Shown here in pieces: positions 24,750 to 34,300 of a stretch of DNA of 64,000 bases. Made by a program: the position numbers and the translations under genes. Source of the DNA: Microbulbifer sp. THAF38 (lineage in GTDB: Bacteria > Pseudomonadota > Gammaproteobacteria > Pseudomonadales > Cellvibrionaceae); NCBI RefSeq assembly GCF_009363535.1, contig NZ_CP045369.1:632501-696500 (forward strand), written 5' to 3'. Under the pieces are notes generated by a model. The model was given only the letters and a program-made list of their open reading frames with translations, had not been told where the DNA came from and searched no databases. Numbering within the stretch: position 1 is the first letter of the stretch; each line of letters opens with the position of its first letter.

Positions 24750-25883
24750 ATGACTGAAGCTATTAAGAAATCACTTCAAGACTTTGATAAAAAGCTAGAC
24801 GAATTTATCAAGTCCTCAAATGAAGAAGCGCAGAGTAACGCAAAGCTAGGCCGAGAAAATAAGTCAAAGCTGGAAAGCTTGAATAGCGAGGCTGAAGACC
24901 TGCGCGAAAAAGTCGCTGAGATAGAGCAGAAAATGACCTCCCGATCTAATGATACTCCAGAGCATCAAACGATGGGGCAGGAGCTAACCAAGTCGGCAGA
25001 CTATGAAGGTTTCGTTGGTGGCAAGGCTAGCAAAATGACCTACGAGGCAAAAAATACTTTGTTAGGAAGCGGTGATACGGTCGCGCCAGATCGTCACTCA
25101 GCCATCATTTCTGGTGCTAGTCGGACCTTGCGTGTAACTAACACTATGCCAAATCTGCCGACCTCTAGTAATTCCGTAGAGTACACGAGAGAGAAGGTTG
25201 TAACTTTGAATGCTAAAGAGGTTGCCGAAGGTGGCGCTTTGCCGGAAACCTCTATCACCTATGAGTTGGTGAGTACACCGGTGCGCTCAGTGGGCCACTG
25301 GATCAAGCTGTCTAAAGAAGTCATTGAGGATGCCCCAGCGCTGGCTGCACATGTGGATAGTCGCTTGATTTATGGGGCGCAATTGCGCTTGGATTCTCAG
25401 GTGCTGAATGGAGATGGTACAGGCAATAACTTAAGTGGTTTAGCGCTGTCTGGTCATCATGTGGCCTTTACGCCAGCGGCTAGTGACAAAGCTATTGAAA
25501 GTGTTCGTCGTGCTATGGGAGTGGTTGAAGCCTCTGAATATATGCCATCAGCTGTTTTTATGAATAGTTCTGATGTTGTCGCCCTAGACCTGGAAAAAGG
25601 TGGTGACGAGCACTTCCTGGCTGGTAACCCTCGTCTGGTGGTATCGGCTTCTGTCTGGGGTCTCCCAGTGGTTAAAACCAACGCTGTAGCAGCGGGCAAG
25701 TTCTTTGTAGGTGCTTTTGATTTAGCAACGGCAATCAATATGCGTAAAGGTGTAGCTGTTGAAATGTCAGAGTCTGATGATGACAACTTTACCAACAATC
25801 TTGTTACTGTTAAGGCGACTCTACGCGCAGCTTTATCTAATTATCGTCCAGCAGCTGTTGCATATGGATCACTGACGCAATAA
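24750..25883 (+). CDS. Major capsid protein (HK97 fold)
   Basis: A 377-residue major head protein. Residues 1-75 are a charged coiled coil (IKKSLQDFDKKLDEFIKSSN) that serves as the scaffolding delta domain in this family. The shell domain follows, with PTSSNSVEYTREKV, SVGHWIKLSKEVIEDAPALA, ALSNYRPAAVAYGSL and other typical blocks. A terminator follows directly, which would lower expression of the distal genes. Confidence 0.95.
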   Translation: MTEAIKKSLQDFDKKLDEFIKSSNEEAQSNAKLGRENKSKLESLNSEAEDLREKVAEIEQKMTSRSNDTPEHQTMGQELTKSADYEGFVGGKASKMTYEAKNTLLGSGDTVAPDRHSAIISGASRTLRVTNTMPNLPTSSNSVEYTREKVVTLNAKEVAEGGALPETSITYELVSTPVRSVGHWIKLSKEVIEDAPALAAHVDSRLIYGAQLRLDSQVLNGDGTGNNLSGLALSGHHVAFTPAASDKAIESVRRAMGVVEASEYMPSAVFMNSSDVVALDLEKGGDEHFLAGNPRLVVSASVWGLPVVKTNAVAAGKFFVGAFDLATAINMRKGVAVEMSESDDDNFTNNLVTVKATLRAALSNYRPAAVAYGSLTQ

Positions 25884-25907
25884 GCCAGTGAAGATAAACA
25901 GTTAGGG

Positions 25908-25932
25908 AACGGGGCTTAGTGCCCCGTTTTTT
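25908..25932 (+). terminator. Terminator after the capsid gene
   Basis: An 8-bp stem (AACGGGGC / GCCCCGTT) with a 5-nt loop and six T residues, 25 bp after the capsid stop. It probably sets the high capsid-to-tail ratio, with read-through by antiterminated polymerase. Confidence 0.85.
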
Positions 25933-25956
25933 ATTGTGGAGGAGAGTGAGTCAAGC

Positions 25957-26208
25957 GTGGAAAAAATCACTTTAAAAATTACGAAAAGCTTTAGCTCCCC
26001 TGTTTTTGGTGAGGTGAATGCTGGTGAGGAACGTGAATTCAGCGAACCCTTTGCCAGTCAGCTGATAGAAATGAATTTAGCTGAACAAATTAAGTTAGCT
26101 GATGATGTGATTGACTTTGAGCCGTTAGCAGAAAAGGTCGATCTATCTGACCAATCACAACCTCTTGAATCCGAAGCAGGAGCCAACAATCCGGAGAGTT
26201 CCCAGTGA
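25957..26208 (+). CDS. Small head-region protein of unknown function
   Basis: An 83-residue acidic protein from GTG 25957 (MEKITLKITKSFSSPVFGEV). A GTG 21 nt upstream is closer to the GGAGGAG site and cannot be excluded. The first half forms beta strands with NAGEEREFSEPFASQLIEMN; the tail is disordered (ESEAGANNPESSQ). It occupies the slot between capsid and connector. A decoration or head-completion role is possible but not shown. Confidence 0.6.
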   Translation: MEKITLKITKSFSSPVFGEVNAGEEREFSEPFASQLIEMNLAEQIKLADDVIDFEPLAEKVDLSDQSQPLESEAGANNPESSQ

Positions 26209-26507
26209 TCTTCGATCTCGCCTTGGTAAAAAAGCAACTGATTGTTGATCACAGCGAAGAGGATGAATACATCCAGTCGCTGTGCATAGCTGCAGAGCAA
26301 GCATTCAACAACTATTGCAGCCGCACTCTATTCGCGACTGATGCTGATTTATCCGGGGCCCCAGAGAACGCTGTACTGCTCACTGAGTCCATCCAGCTTG
26401 GGGCCATGGTTTTAGTCGGGTCCTGGTACGAAAACCGCGAGGGGGGCCGGAAACTGCCGATGCCGACTCGATTACTTTGGGACCCTTACCGATGGCTAAA
26501 CGTTTGA
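26205..26507 (+). CDS. Head-tail connector (gp6/YqbG-like)
   Basis: A 100-residue adaptor with the gp6-like helical pattern: LALVKKQLIVDHSEEDEYIQ, CIAAEQAFNNYCSRTLF and the C-terminal ESIQLGAMVLVGSWYENREG with the RLLWDPYR ending. It probably forms the ring below the portal. The GTG start overlaps the upstream TGA. Confidence 0.88.
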   Translation: MIFDLALVKKQLIVDHSEEDEYIQSLCIAAEQAFNNYCSRTLFATDADLSGAPENAVLLTESIQLGAMVLVGSWYENREGGRKLPMPTRLLWDPYRWLNV

Positions 26508-26836
26508 GAGTTCGCTTGCGGGACAAGGTGACGTTTGAGGGTTCAGTAGAGACTGAAAACGAATACGGCGAGCCGGAAGTCACTTGGAGCGAATACCTTA
26601 CTTGTTCTGCTGAAGTCATGCCTTTGTCTGCTTCTGAGCGTGTTGTATCCAATCAAGAGCTTAGCGAAGCTCACTACACCATCCGCATTCGTTCTAATTC
26701 ACTGACTCGTTCCATTGATGGCCAGATGCGAGTGATATTCGACGGTCATGTGCTGGATGTCTCGCCCCCTCAGAAAATGGAAGGCAGGAATCAATACATT
26801 GAGTTCAGGGCCGTACACAGGAGTAGTCAACAGTGA
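26492..26836 (+). CDS. Head closure/head-tail adaptor (SPP1 gp16-like)
   Basis: A 114-residue beta-rich protein: MAKRLRVRLRDKVTFEGSVE, a central YGEPEVTWSEYLTCSAEVMP, then YTIRIRSNSLTRSIDGQMRV and the ending IEFRAVHRS. This matches the head closure adaptor family. The start at 26492 is chosen because the earlier in-frame ATG lies well inside the connector gene. A GTGA overlap links it to the next gene. Confidence 0.87.
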   Translation: MAKRLRVRLRDKVTFEGSVETENEYGEPEVTWSEYLTCSAEVMPLSASERVVSNQELSEAHYTIRIRSNSLTRSIDGQMRVIFDGHVLDVSPPQKMEGRNQYIEFRAVHRSSQQ

Positions 26837-27267
26837 GTAAATTCTCAGTCGATGGGTTCGCGGATCTCAACAAAGCACTATTGAGCCTGGGTCCGAAAAC
26901 AGGCAGTAAGGTTCTGCGCAGAGCCGGGCGCCGAGCCATGGCCCCGGTTGTAGATTCCATGAGGCGGGGAGCCAGAAAGGACTCTGGAGACCTGCAGGAC
27001 AGTATTGGAATGGCTTTCTCCGCTGCTAAAGGGAAGAGCGCAGGCCGTATTGCCCGCATCAGTGTAGGACCGCTCAAGAAAACCAGCGGGAGGGGTAAGG
27101 ATAAGCGATCACTGAACAACCTAAATCAGAAAGCACTCGCCCAGGAGTATGGTAACGCGAAGCAAAGCGCTCAGCCGTTTATCCGTCCTGCGTTGGAGAA
27201 CAATCAGCAGAAGGTGGTTAACGCCTTGATCGATGAATTTGCCAAGGAGCTAGCAAAAAGTGACTGA
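26833..27267 (+). CDS. HK97 gp10-like neck/tail component
   Basis: A 144-residue protein of the HK97 gp10 family: FSVDGFADLNKALLSLGPKT, VLRRAGRRAMAPVVDSMRRG and the C-terminal YGNAKQSAQPFIRPALENNQ, which is highly typical. It is involved in head-tail joining. It starts with GTG and overlaps the following gene by 8 bp. Confidence 0.9.
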   Translation: MSKFSVDGFADLNKALLSLGPKTGSKVLRRAGRRAMAPVVDSMRRGARKDSGDLQDSIGMAFSAAKGKSAGRIARISVGPLKKTSGRGKDKRSLNNLNQKALAQEYGNAKQSAQPFIRPALENNQQKVVNALIDEFAKELAKSD

Positions 27268-27619
27268 ATCGCATGTTGTGAAATGGCTGCAGTCGCTCAA
27301 CGCTGAGACTGTTCGACCCCTGTTGCTGCCTCAAGATGCCAGCTTGCCTAGTCTTGTCTATACAACTGTGGCAGACCGCAGTGATCTTGGGATAGATGGC
27401 ACGAACGAATCAAATTATTTCCAGATTCAAATCGATATCTGGGCAGAAACCTACAAGCAGGCCAAGACCTTGGAGAACCAAATTAAAAGTCTCCATGGGT
27501 TTGCTGGCGACTTCTACGGCCTGGAAGTTGGTATGGCCGGAATCTCTAAAAACCTGGAAGAGTATGACGACGATACGAAGCGGTATCGCGTCAGTCTCGA
27601 CCTCAGTCTTTATTTCTAA
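27260..27619 (+). CDS. DUF3168-type tail completion protein
   Basis: A 119-residue protein of the DUF3168/gp17-like tail terminator family: ETVRPLLLPQDASLPSLVYT, NYFQIQIDIWAETYKQAKTL, and ending YRVSLDLSLYF. The ring that caps the tail tube is the likely role. It starts with GTG within the gp10-like gene. Confidence 0.88.
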   Translation: MTESHVVKWLQSLNAETVRPLLLPQDASLPSLVYTTVADRSDLGIDGTNESNYFQIQIDIWAETYKQAKTLENQIKSLHGFAGDFYGLEVGMAGISKNLEEYDDDTKRYRVSLDLSLYF

Positions 27620-27632
27620 TTAGGAGGCCACG

Positions 27633-28043
27633 ATGGCTCAAGGCTATAAAACAAAGTTTTACCGCAGTGATAACGGCAGCACTTATACGCAGGTTGCCGG
27701 TTTGCTGGATATTGATCCGGGTGAAGAGTCCCGTGGTTCTTCGGATGTCACGCCGATCGATGGAACCAGTGGTTACATGGAGTTTGAACCAGTAGGTCTA
27801 AGAGATGCCGGTGAGGTGTCTTTAACCCTGAAGTGGGCCCCCTCTGATGCCGGCCAAACCGCGTTGCGTGCCGACTTCGACGCTGACGAAACTTTCCATT
27901 ACAAAATCGAATACCCGGAAGGTACTACGGTTGAGATGGAAGGCTTTATTACCGGTTGGGGTCAGGCGGTACCGAAAGACAATCAAATTACCCGGACCGT
28001 GAAGTTTAAGATTTCCGGCAAACCAACAGTGACAGAGGCGTAA
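27633..28043 (+). CDS. Major tail tube protein
   Basis: A 136-residue tube subunit: MAQGYKTKFYRSDNGSTYTQ, SRGSSDVTPIDGTSGYMEFE, VSLTLKWAPSDAGQTALRAD, then YPEGTTVEMEGFITGWGQAV and PKDNQITRTVKFKISGKP, which is typical of lambda gpV/HK97-like tail tubes. It has a good AGGAGG ribosome site, as expected for an abundant protein. Confidence 0.92.
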   Translation: MAQGYKTKFYRSDNGSTYTQVAGLLDIDPGEESRGSSDVTPIDGTSGYMEFEPVGLRDAGEVSLTLKWAPSDAGQTALRADFDADETFHYKIEYPEGTTVEMEGFITGWGQAVPKDNQITRTVKFKISGKPTVTEA

Positions 28044-28045
28044 TT

Positions 28046-28456
28046 TTGAATTTATCTATTCCAATTCAGTTAAAAAGTGAGCCTGTTACCTTCGGTGGTC
28101 AAGATTTTCAGCTGTATGAATTAAGCGCCTATCACCGCTGTGAGTATTTAGAAAAAACCTCTGCGGAGATTCCTATCTCCAAAGACGATGAGCCGGAAAA
28201 GATCGAGTTTAAGACTTACGGCGACGTGTGGGCGTTTCGCGGTGGAGATGTGAAAACCCGGCTTTTATTGGTGGCTTATTCTCTTTGGACAAACCCTGAT
28301 TGTGAGAATTCACTAGAAGATATTTACGACAATTTAATCCGGTGTGTTTCGAAAGAAAAAGTCGATTCTTTATATGTGCCCGCGGCGAAATTGTCGGGAC
28401 TTTATACGGAACCAAAAGAGTCTGAAGAAGAGGAGGAATCAGAAAAAAAAGATTAG
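28046..28456 (+). CDS. Tail assembly chaperone, G-like
   Basis: A 136-residue protein that starts at TTG, with only a GAGG some 9 bp upstream. It is acidic, with an ending of SEEEEESEKKD. It takes the place of lambda gpG between the tube and tape-measure genes. A slippery A AAA AAA heptamer sits in its last codons and gives a -1 fusion with the next frame. Confidence 0.82.
   Translation: MNLSIPIQLKSEPVTFGGQDFQLYELSAYHRCEYLEKTSAEIPISKDDEPEKIEFKTYGDVWAFRGGDVKTRLLLVAYSLWTNPDCENSLEDIYDNLIRCVSKEKVDSLYVPAAKLSGLYTEPKESEEEEESEKKD
28444..28450 (+). other. -1 programmed frameshift site (A AAA AAA)
   Basis: Eight A residues (28443-28450) give a heptamer A AAA AAA in the correct frame (GAA AAA AAA GAT TAG). 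Slipping back one base moves the ribosome into the frame of the T-like gene without an intervening stop, producing a G-T fusion of about 225 residues. The position just before the stop is the same as in lambda-like tail chaperones. Confidence 0.85.
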
Positions 28457-28722
28457 TGCCGGGTTTCACCTTTGCTCGGCAACTGGCGTTTGAATTTAAT
28501 CGCCCTGATTACTTTCAAATGCTCCTTTCAATGAGTTCAACCGAACTCGACCACTGGTACAGCCATTACCAAGATCGACCGCTTCATAAAGACGTTATCG
28601 AGTGGCAGCAGGCCCACATAGCGGCCGGCACTCACGGCGGCAAACCCAGTAACTACCTACACCAAAAACGCAAACAGAAAACCGTGGAACAACAGATCTC
28701 TATCTGGAAATCGTTGTCCTGA
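28450..28722 (+). CDS. Tail assembly chaperone, T-like part of the GT fusion
   Basis: Reached by -1 frameshift at 28444-28450. It gives 90 residues with FTFARQLAFEFNRPDYFQML, STELDHWYSHYQDRPLHKDV and the ending KRKQKTVEQQISIWKSLS, resembling the gpT minor tail domain. An independent GTG start at 28456 exists but lacks a ribosome site. Together with the G-like gene it would coat the tape measure protein during tail assembly. Confidence 0.8.
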   Translation, partial: RLVPGFTFARQLAFEFNRPDYFQMLLSMSSTELDHWYSHYQDRPLHKDVIEWQQAHIAAGTHGGKPSNYLHQKRKQKTVEQQISIWKSLS

Positions 28723-28731
28723 GGAGATCCC

Positions 28732-30942
28732 ATGGCCAAAAGAGCCACCATCGCCACGCTAACGGCAAACTTGGAAATGAACTCGGCCAGCTTCCGCAAG
28801 GAGATGGACCAGGCCAGAGCCAGAACCAAAAAGTTCAAGGGCGAGATGAAGCAAGGGACTGCCGCCAATGATGCTTTTGGTCGTTCGATGCGTGGTGCCG
28901 CTCAAGGGGTGGCTACTATCGATGGCCCTTTGGGTGGGGTTTCTGGTCGAGTCGGTGCGCTTAATGGCCTGTTGACCAGCGGTGCCAGCAGCTGGGCATT
29001 GTTTGGTGCAGGGGTTGCTGGTGTGACTGCGGTGATGTATCAGAGCATTCGCGCCGGTGAGGAAATGGAGCGCCAGCAGCTCAAGATTGAAGCTCTGCTT
29101 AAAGCCACAGGAGGTGCCAGTGGTCGTACTGCAGAACAACTGGATGAACAGGCTAGATCAGTTGCCCGCGCCACCCTGGCGAGCGTCAGTGGGATTCGTG
29201 AAGCTCAAGGGGTTTTGGTCACCTTTAAGACTGTTCAGGGTCCAGTATTCGATGACGCTATCCGGCTCAGTCAGGATTTGGCCGCCGTCATGGGTGGTGA
29301 TGCCAAGAGTGCAGCCCTACAACTTGGTAAGGCCCTGGAAGATCCAGCAACCGGTCTCACTGCACTCAAGCGCTCTGGCGTCTCATTTACCGAGCAAGAA
29401 AAAGAACAGATCAAAACCATGCAGGAGTCTGGGAGAGTAGCAGAAGCCCAGCGAATGATTCTGTTGAAGCTACAGCAGCAGGTAGGAGGTGCTGGTGCGG
29501 CTGAAGCTGGAGGCCTTACGGGTGCTACAGACTCTCTCGGGCAAGCGTGGGAGGAGTTCCTGGAGGGCCTTAGCAAAACCACAGGTTCAACCAGTATCGC
29601 CACTGCAGGCATTCAGAAGCTCACAGGAGTAGTCGAGAACCTACGTCGAGGTATCGCGCCAACTGATGAAGAGTTGCAGCGTACACAGTTTGCTGAGCTT
29701 CACAGTCAGCTTGTATCGCACCAACACTTGTTGGCCAAGGCGGAAAGGGAAGGCGTCCAGGTACAGGTCGATATTCACAGGTACAAGGTCGAGAAGATAC
29801 GCGCCCAACTCGACGAGCTGCAGAATGCCCAAATCGCCTCACAGAAGAAGCGACAGGAAGAAGAGAGGATAGCCGAAGAAGCTGCAGAGGCTGCAAGGAA
29901 ACAAGCGGAGCAAGACCGCTTGGCACAACAGCGTGCGATGGCAGAGGAAGCCGGTGATGCTCAGCTAATCCAGCTGGATCAATTCCTGGCCGACCATCAA
30001 GGAAAGATAAGGCTCGACCACGAACAGAAACTGCAGCAGATAGCCGAGCTTCAGGTTTCAGAGGAAGAGCTCAGGAGACGCGGCTTTGAATCTATTGAGG
30101 CGTTGCGCGCCGAGTATTCCCAAAGAGAAAACGATCACTTCCAAGAGTCACTGGCCGAACAACAGGCAAAGGATGAAGCCGAGGAAGGAAAGCAAATCGG
30201 TGAAGATGGCTTAACCGAGAAAGAGCGCAATCAAATTGCCGCACGCATTGAGACTCTTCAGCTGTCCTGGTTAACCGAATACGAGCAGCTGCAAATGCAG
30301 CAAGATGAGGAGATGGCCCTCCTGGATCAAGGGTATGCCAGCAAGCTTTACTCTCATGATGACTATGAACGCAAGCTCACATTGCTTGAAGAGAAGCACG
30401 CTAAACAGAGAGAGAAGTTAGAAAAGGCCAGCAGTAAAAACCGTTGGAAGGCGTTCGGCGATGGTATGGATATGATGATAGGCATCTCCAATACCGGCAG
30501 TAAAAAGCTTTTCAAGATTCAGAAAGCGCTCAGCTTGGCCAAGGCGGCCGCAACTCTCCCCAGCGCAATCATCGAATCCTATAACAATTCCGGCGGGTAT
30601 CCATGGGGTATCCCTGCAGCGGTCGCAATGGCTGCAGCTGGTGCCGCTCAGATTGCTCAGATCAACAGCACCTCTTTCGACGGAGGGGGAAGTGCTTCGA
30701 GTGTGAGTACGGGGGGTGCGGTAGCAAGTTCCCCATCAGAGAGCTTTGCCGCCTCTAATGATGACGGCTTTGTCGAAGGCGACTCACAGCAACCTGGGAC
30801 CCTTGTAAACCTCACTATCCAAGGCGATTTGATCGGAGATAACGCACAAACCATCGCCGATAAATTAACCACCATGTTTGCAGAGCAGGATTTAGTGGCA
30901 ATCCCCGAGGATAGTCGCCAAGCACAAATACTCAGGGGGTAG
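28732..30942 (+). CDS. Tail tape measure protein
   Basis: A 736-residue protein. The N-terminal LTANLEMNSASFRKEMDQAR and the region AAQGVATIDGPLGGVSGRVG are typical of lambda gpH-type tape measures. Hydrophobic segments lie near residue 85-105 and near 600-640 (IPAAVAMAAAGAAQIAQIN), with long charged coiled coils between (about 340-570). If 1.5 angstrom per residue holds, the tail would be about 110 nm. It follows the GT chaperone pair. Confidence 0.93.
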   Translation: MAKRATIATLTANLEMNSASFRKEMDQARARTKKFKGEMKQGTAANDAFGRSMRGAAQGVATIDGPLGGVSGRVGALNGLLTSGASSWALFGAGVAGVTAVMYQSIRAGEEMERQQLKIEALLKATGGASGRTAEQLDEQARSVARATLASVSGIREAQGVLVTFKTVQGPVFDDAIRLSQDLAAVMGGDAKSAALQLGKALEDPATGLTALKRSGVSFTEQEKEQIKTMQESGRVAEAQRMILLKLQQQVGGAGAAEAGGLTGATDSLGQAWEEFLEGLSKTTGSTSIATAGIQKLTGVVENLRRGIAPTDEELQRTQFAELHSQLVSHQHLLAKAEREGVQVQVDIHRYKVEKIRAQLDELQNAQIASQKKRQEEERIAEEAAEAARKQAEQDRLAQQRAMAEEAGDAQLIQLDQFLADHQGKIRLDHEQKLQQIAELQVSEEELRRRGFESIEALRAEYSQRENDHFQESLAEQQAKDEAEEGKQIGEDGLTEKERNQIAARIETLQLSWLTEYEQLQMQQDEEMALLDQGYASKLYSHDDYERKLTLLEEKHAKQREKLEKASSKNRWKAFGDGMDMMIGISNTGSKKLFKIQKALSLAKAAATLPSAIIESYNNSGGYPWGIPAAVAMAAAGAAQIAQINSTSFDGGGSASSVSTGGAVASSPSESFAASNDDGFVEGDSQQPGTLVNLTIQGDLIGDNAQTIADKLTTMFAEQDLVAIPEDSRQAQILRG

Positions 30943-30945
30943 AAA

Positions 30946-31341
30946 ATGCTAATTCAATACACGCCTACCCGGTTATTGGTGGGTGATGGCAGTGATTATC
31001 AGATTGAATCAAAACTAAAACGTTATGACTGTAACGACCGACCGGAGGGCAAAGAACACAAGTCACTTAGCGGTAAAACGGAATACACAATCTACCGCCT
31101 CGAAGAGGAATACTCTTGTCAGACTGTACCGCTAAGCCTCACTCATACCGAGTTGGCCCGTTGGCGAGAATTCAAAAGAAGCTGTGCTTTCGGTGAGTTT
31201 TTCACCTTCGATGCTTACGGAACTGCAGATACACCTGATTTCCCCCAAGCCGTCCAACTTAAATATAAATCCTTCAAAGAGAAGCGCGAGAAGGACGGCC
31301 GTTTCATATTCTCGTTCACAGTAGTCCAGGTAATCGCCTAA
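30946..31341 (+). CDS. Distal/minor tail protein
   Basis: A 131-residue beta-rich protein (EYTIYRLEEEYSCQTVPLSL, then ELARWREFKRSCAFGEFFTF and GRFIFSFTVVQV) between the tape measure and tail-tip genes. By position it corresponds to the small distal tail proteins. No exact family is recognised. Confidence 0.7.
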   Translation: MLIQYTPTRLLVGDGSDYQIESKLKRYDCNDRPEGKEHKSLSGKTEYTIYRLEEEYSCQTVPLSLTHTELARWREFKRSCAFGEFFTFDAYGTADTPDFPQAVQLKYKSFKEKREKDGRFIFSFTVVQVIA

Positions 31342-31343
31342 CC

Positions 31344-34300
31344 ATGCGCAATAACTCAGAAACTTTTGACCTGCACAACCAGGCAGCACAGCGGGAGCTG
31401 CGCCTGGTGATTGAGATTGGTTTTGATCTGCCACTGTATATCACCAGTCATAACGATATTCCCAATCTCCCCGCGAATGCCGTGCTTGGTGCGCTGAAAA
31501 AATGCAGTGCCACCAGCCAAAAACTAACACCTGAACAGGGGTTGGCGCAGATCGGCGCTATCTCCTTTGAGGTCGTGGACCTCGGTGGACAGCTGTCCTA
31601 TGTGCTCCGTGATGAACTGGAGCAGGGCAACGGTATCAGGGGCCGTACGGTGCGCCTGTACCAAGGCTTTTCCGGGCTCGACTGGGAGGATTTCCGCTTG
31701 GAGCAAACCCAGATTGCCGAGGAATCACTTTCCTATGCTGAGGGTGTTTACCGGGTGCGCTGCCGGGATATTCAGCGGGAAATGCGCAGGGATATCTTCG
31801 TACCGAATAGAACGCGCCTGGCGGCCAATTTCGACAAATCGGATACCACCCTGCAGGTATTCGATACTAGTGCTTTTGAGCCTAACCCACACACCTCTGC
31901 CTATGGTGATGCGCCCAACCAGTCTGTCTATTACCTGAAAATAAAGTATCAGGACGGCTTTGAGATTGTGCGCTCCACCGGGAAAACAGGGAACAGCTTT
32001 ACCGGCTGTACTCGTGGATTGTTCGGCACCTTTGCCCGTGACCATACCTTGCCAGATGACAGCGACGATGAGAGCGGCGTAGAGGTTGAAGAATTTATTT
32101 ACCTGGAGGGACCAGGTCCTCAGCTGGCTTATGCATCGCTAACCGGGAAAATCTTGGGCACCAATAATGTACTGCCCTCCAATTGGCATCTAGGTATCGA
32201 TCCTGCCTTTGTGGTGCTGGATGAGTTCGAGAATGTTGGGGCAGATTGGTACAAGCCCAGCGATCACAGCAAAGGCAAGATCCTGCGCTTCGACGGCTTG
32301 GAAAAGACCGATGGTAAGAAGTTTATCGAGACCGAAATCAATCTATTGCTCGGCGCCTTTATGCCGGTCAATGCCGCCGGCCAGCTAGGATTTCGCCGTA
32401 TGGCTGGGGTGCTGGCTGAATCCGGCACTGTAGCGACTATCGGGCCCGATGATGTTAGAACCCTGGGCGAACTGGATTACAAATTAGCTGGGGTGAAGAA
32501 TGCCTTCTCCGTGCAATGGAGTTGGTTTGAGCAGCCGGGATTCGATGGGAAATTCCTGCGCTCCAATAATTTAATTGATGCGGATTCTATTAACGTTCAT
32601 GGCGAAGCAAAGCAGCACAATTTAAAGTTTCGTGGCCTGCACAACTCACGCCATACCTATACCACCATTAAAAATACCTTTGATGCCCTGCGCGATCGTT
32701 TCGCCGGACCTCCCCTTACTCTGCGCCTGGGATTATTGCCCAGCAAGAACGATCTGGAAGTGGGCGATATCGTGCGAGTTAGCCTGCCGCAATTGCGCGA
32801 CCACAGTATTCGTGGAGATAGGCCACTGCAGTGGAATTTCAGCACCGGGAAAGAGGGGTGGTATGGCGTTAATGAGGGTTCCAAAATAGAGACCAGCGCC
32901 GCCGGAGGTGTGCTCTCCGTTACTTGCAAGGCTTTTGACCCGTATTTTGTTCGTAACATTCCTGCCGATGAACAGTTTGCAGGAGTAGATATTCCCTATG
33001 TAAAAATTCGCCTACGTAGAACTAGTGTAGAGCCCATTCCTGCCGGGTCTAATTTTTTCTGGCGCGATGCAGCCACTAGCACCTATCGCGCTGTGAATAT
33101 TGGAGATGAAGTTGATCGGTTGAACGCACTGCCGGTGAATACTTGGTATGAGATTACCCTGGATCTATCTGGTAACCCCGACTGGACCGGCAATACGATC
33201 GAATATATTCGTTGGGATATTGGTAGCAATTGGGTAGCCGACTGGGCTTTTGACGTGGACTATATTCGCCTGCTGCCAGCCTTGGGCCTGGATGAATACA
33301 GCCTCGACCGCGCCATGGAAGTTCAGAGAATTAGTGTTGATCAGGTTAGCGGTGCGGTATCAGTAGACCTATTCGGCAGTTATCAGCCTGCGGGCATGAT
33401 TGCCGATCAGGGCGACAGCACCAGCGCAGAACTGCCCGATGCTTGGTACGACAGCGAAGGCACTGCGATGACCGCTGCAGGCCTTAGTATCGATGCCAGC
33501 GGCTTCTTAACTGCTGATGGCACCCTTTCCGGCAATAGTGATACTCGCGCGATTTATTATTACCCGGGAGATCTCACTATCCCTGCAGGGCGCACCATAT
33601 CAGTAGATGGCAATGTTGAATTGCGCGTGCGTGGCGTGCTGCAAATTGATGGTCATTTAAAGGGCATTCCTAACCATAACGGCCCTGGGTTCCTGGGCTC
33701 CTGTTATGGCGGCCCAGGGCAGTTAAAAAATGCCCAGGAGATTGTCAGCCGAGGAACAGCCCGCAGTGCCTGGGGCCAAAACGTTAAAGGCCGCAATGAA
33801 GTTATGCCGCCTCTCAATATCGAGAATAAAGGCGGAGACCTACAGGGTATCCCTGATGATCTATCCGGTTCTGGTGGGGCGCGCGGTGGCAACTCTTCCA
33901 TTTATGCCTATAGCGCTGGTTATATCCCTGCCGGCACGGGTGGGGACGGAGGTAGCGGTTCGGCAGGTATTGTTGTAATTGCCCGAGGGATTGCCTTTGG
34001 CGTTAGTGGGAAAATAGTTAATTCTGGGGAGGATGGCAGCCCCGGAACTTTGGGCGACATGGGAATAAAAGTACCTGGAGGCAGTGGTGGCGGAGGCGCG
34101 CCTGGCGGTATTGTTTTGTTGGTAGACGGTACTCAAAACCCGATTCCGGTGCTGAGTAACAATAAAATAATTGCCTGTTATGGCGTGAGTCCCAGCAGTC
34201 CAGGTCATGCAGGGCATGGAAGCGTGTGTCTTGGTGTCAACACCGTTCGCCTGATGTATGTCCCTAAATCCCGCCTTCCCTATAGCGACTATGAAGATCC

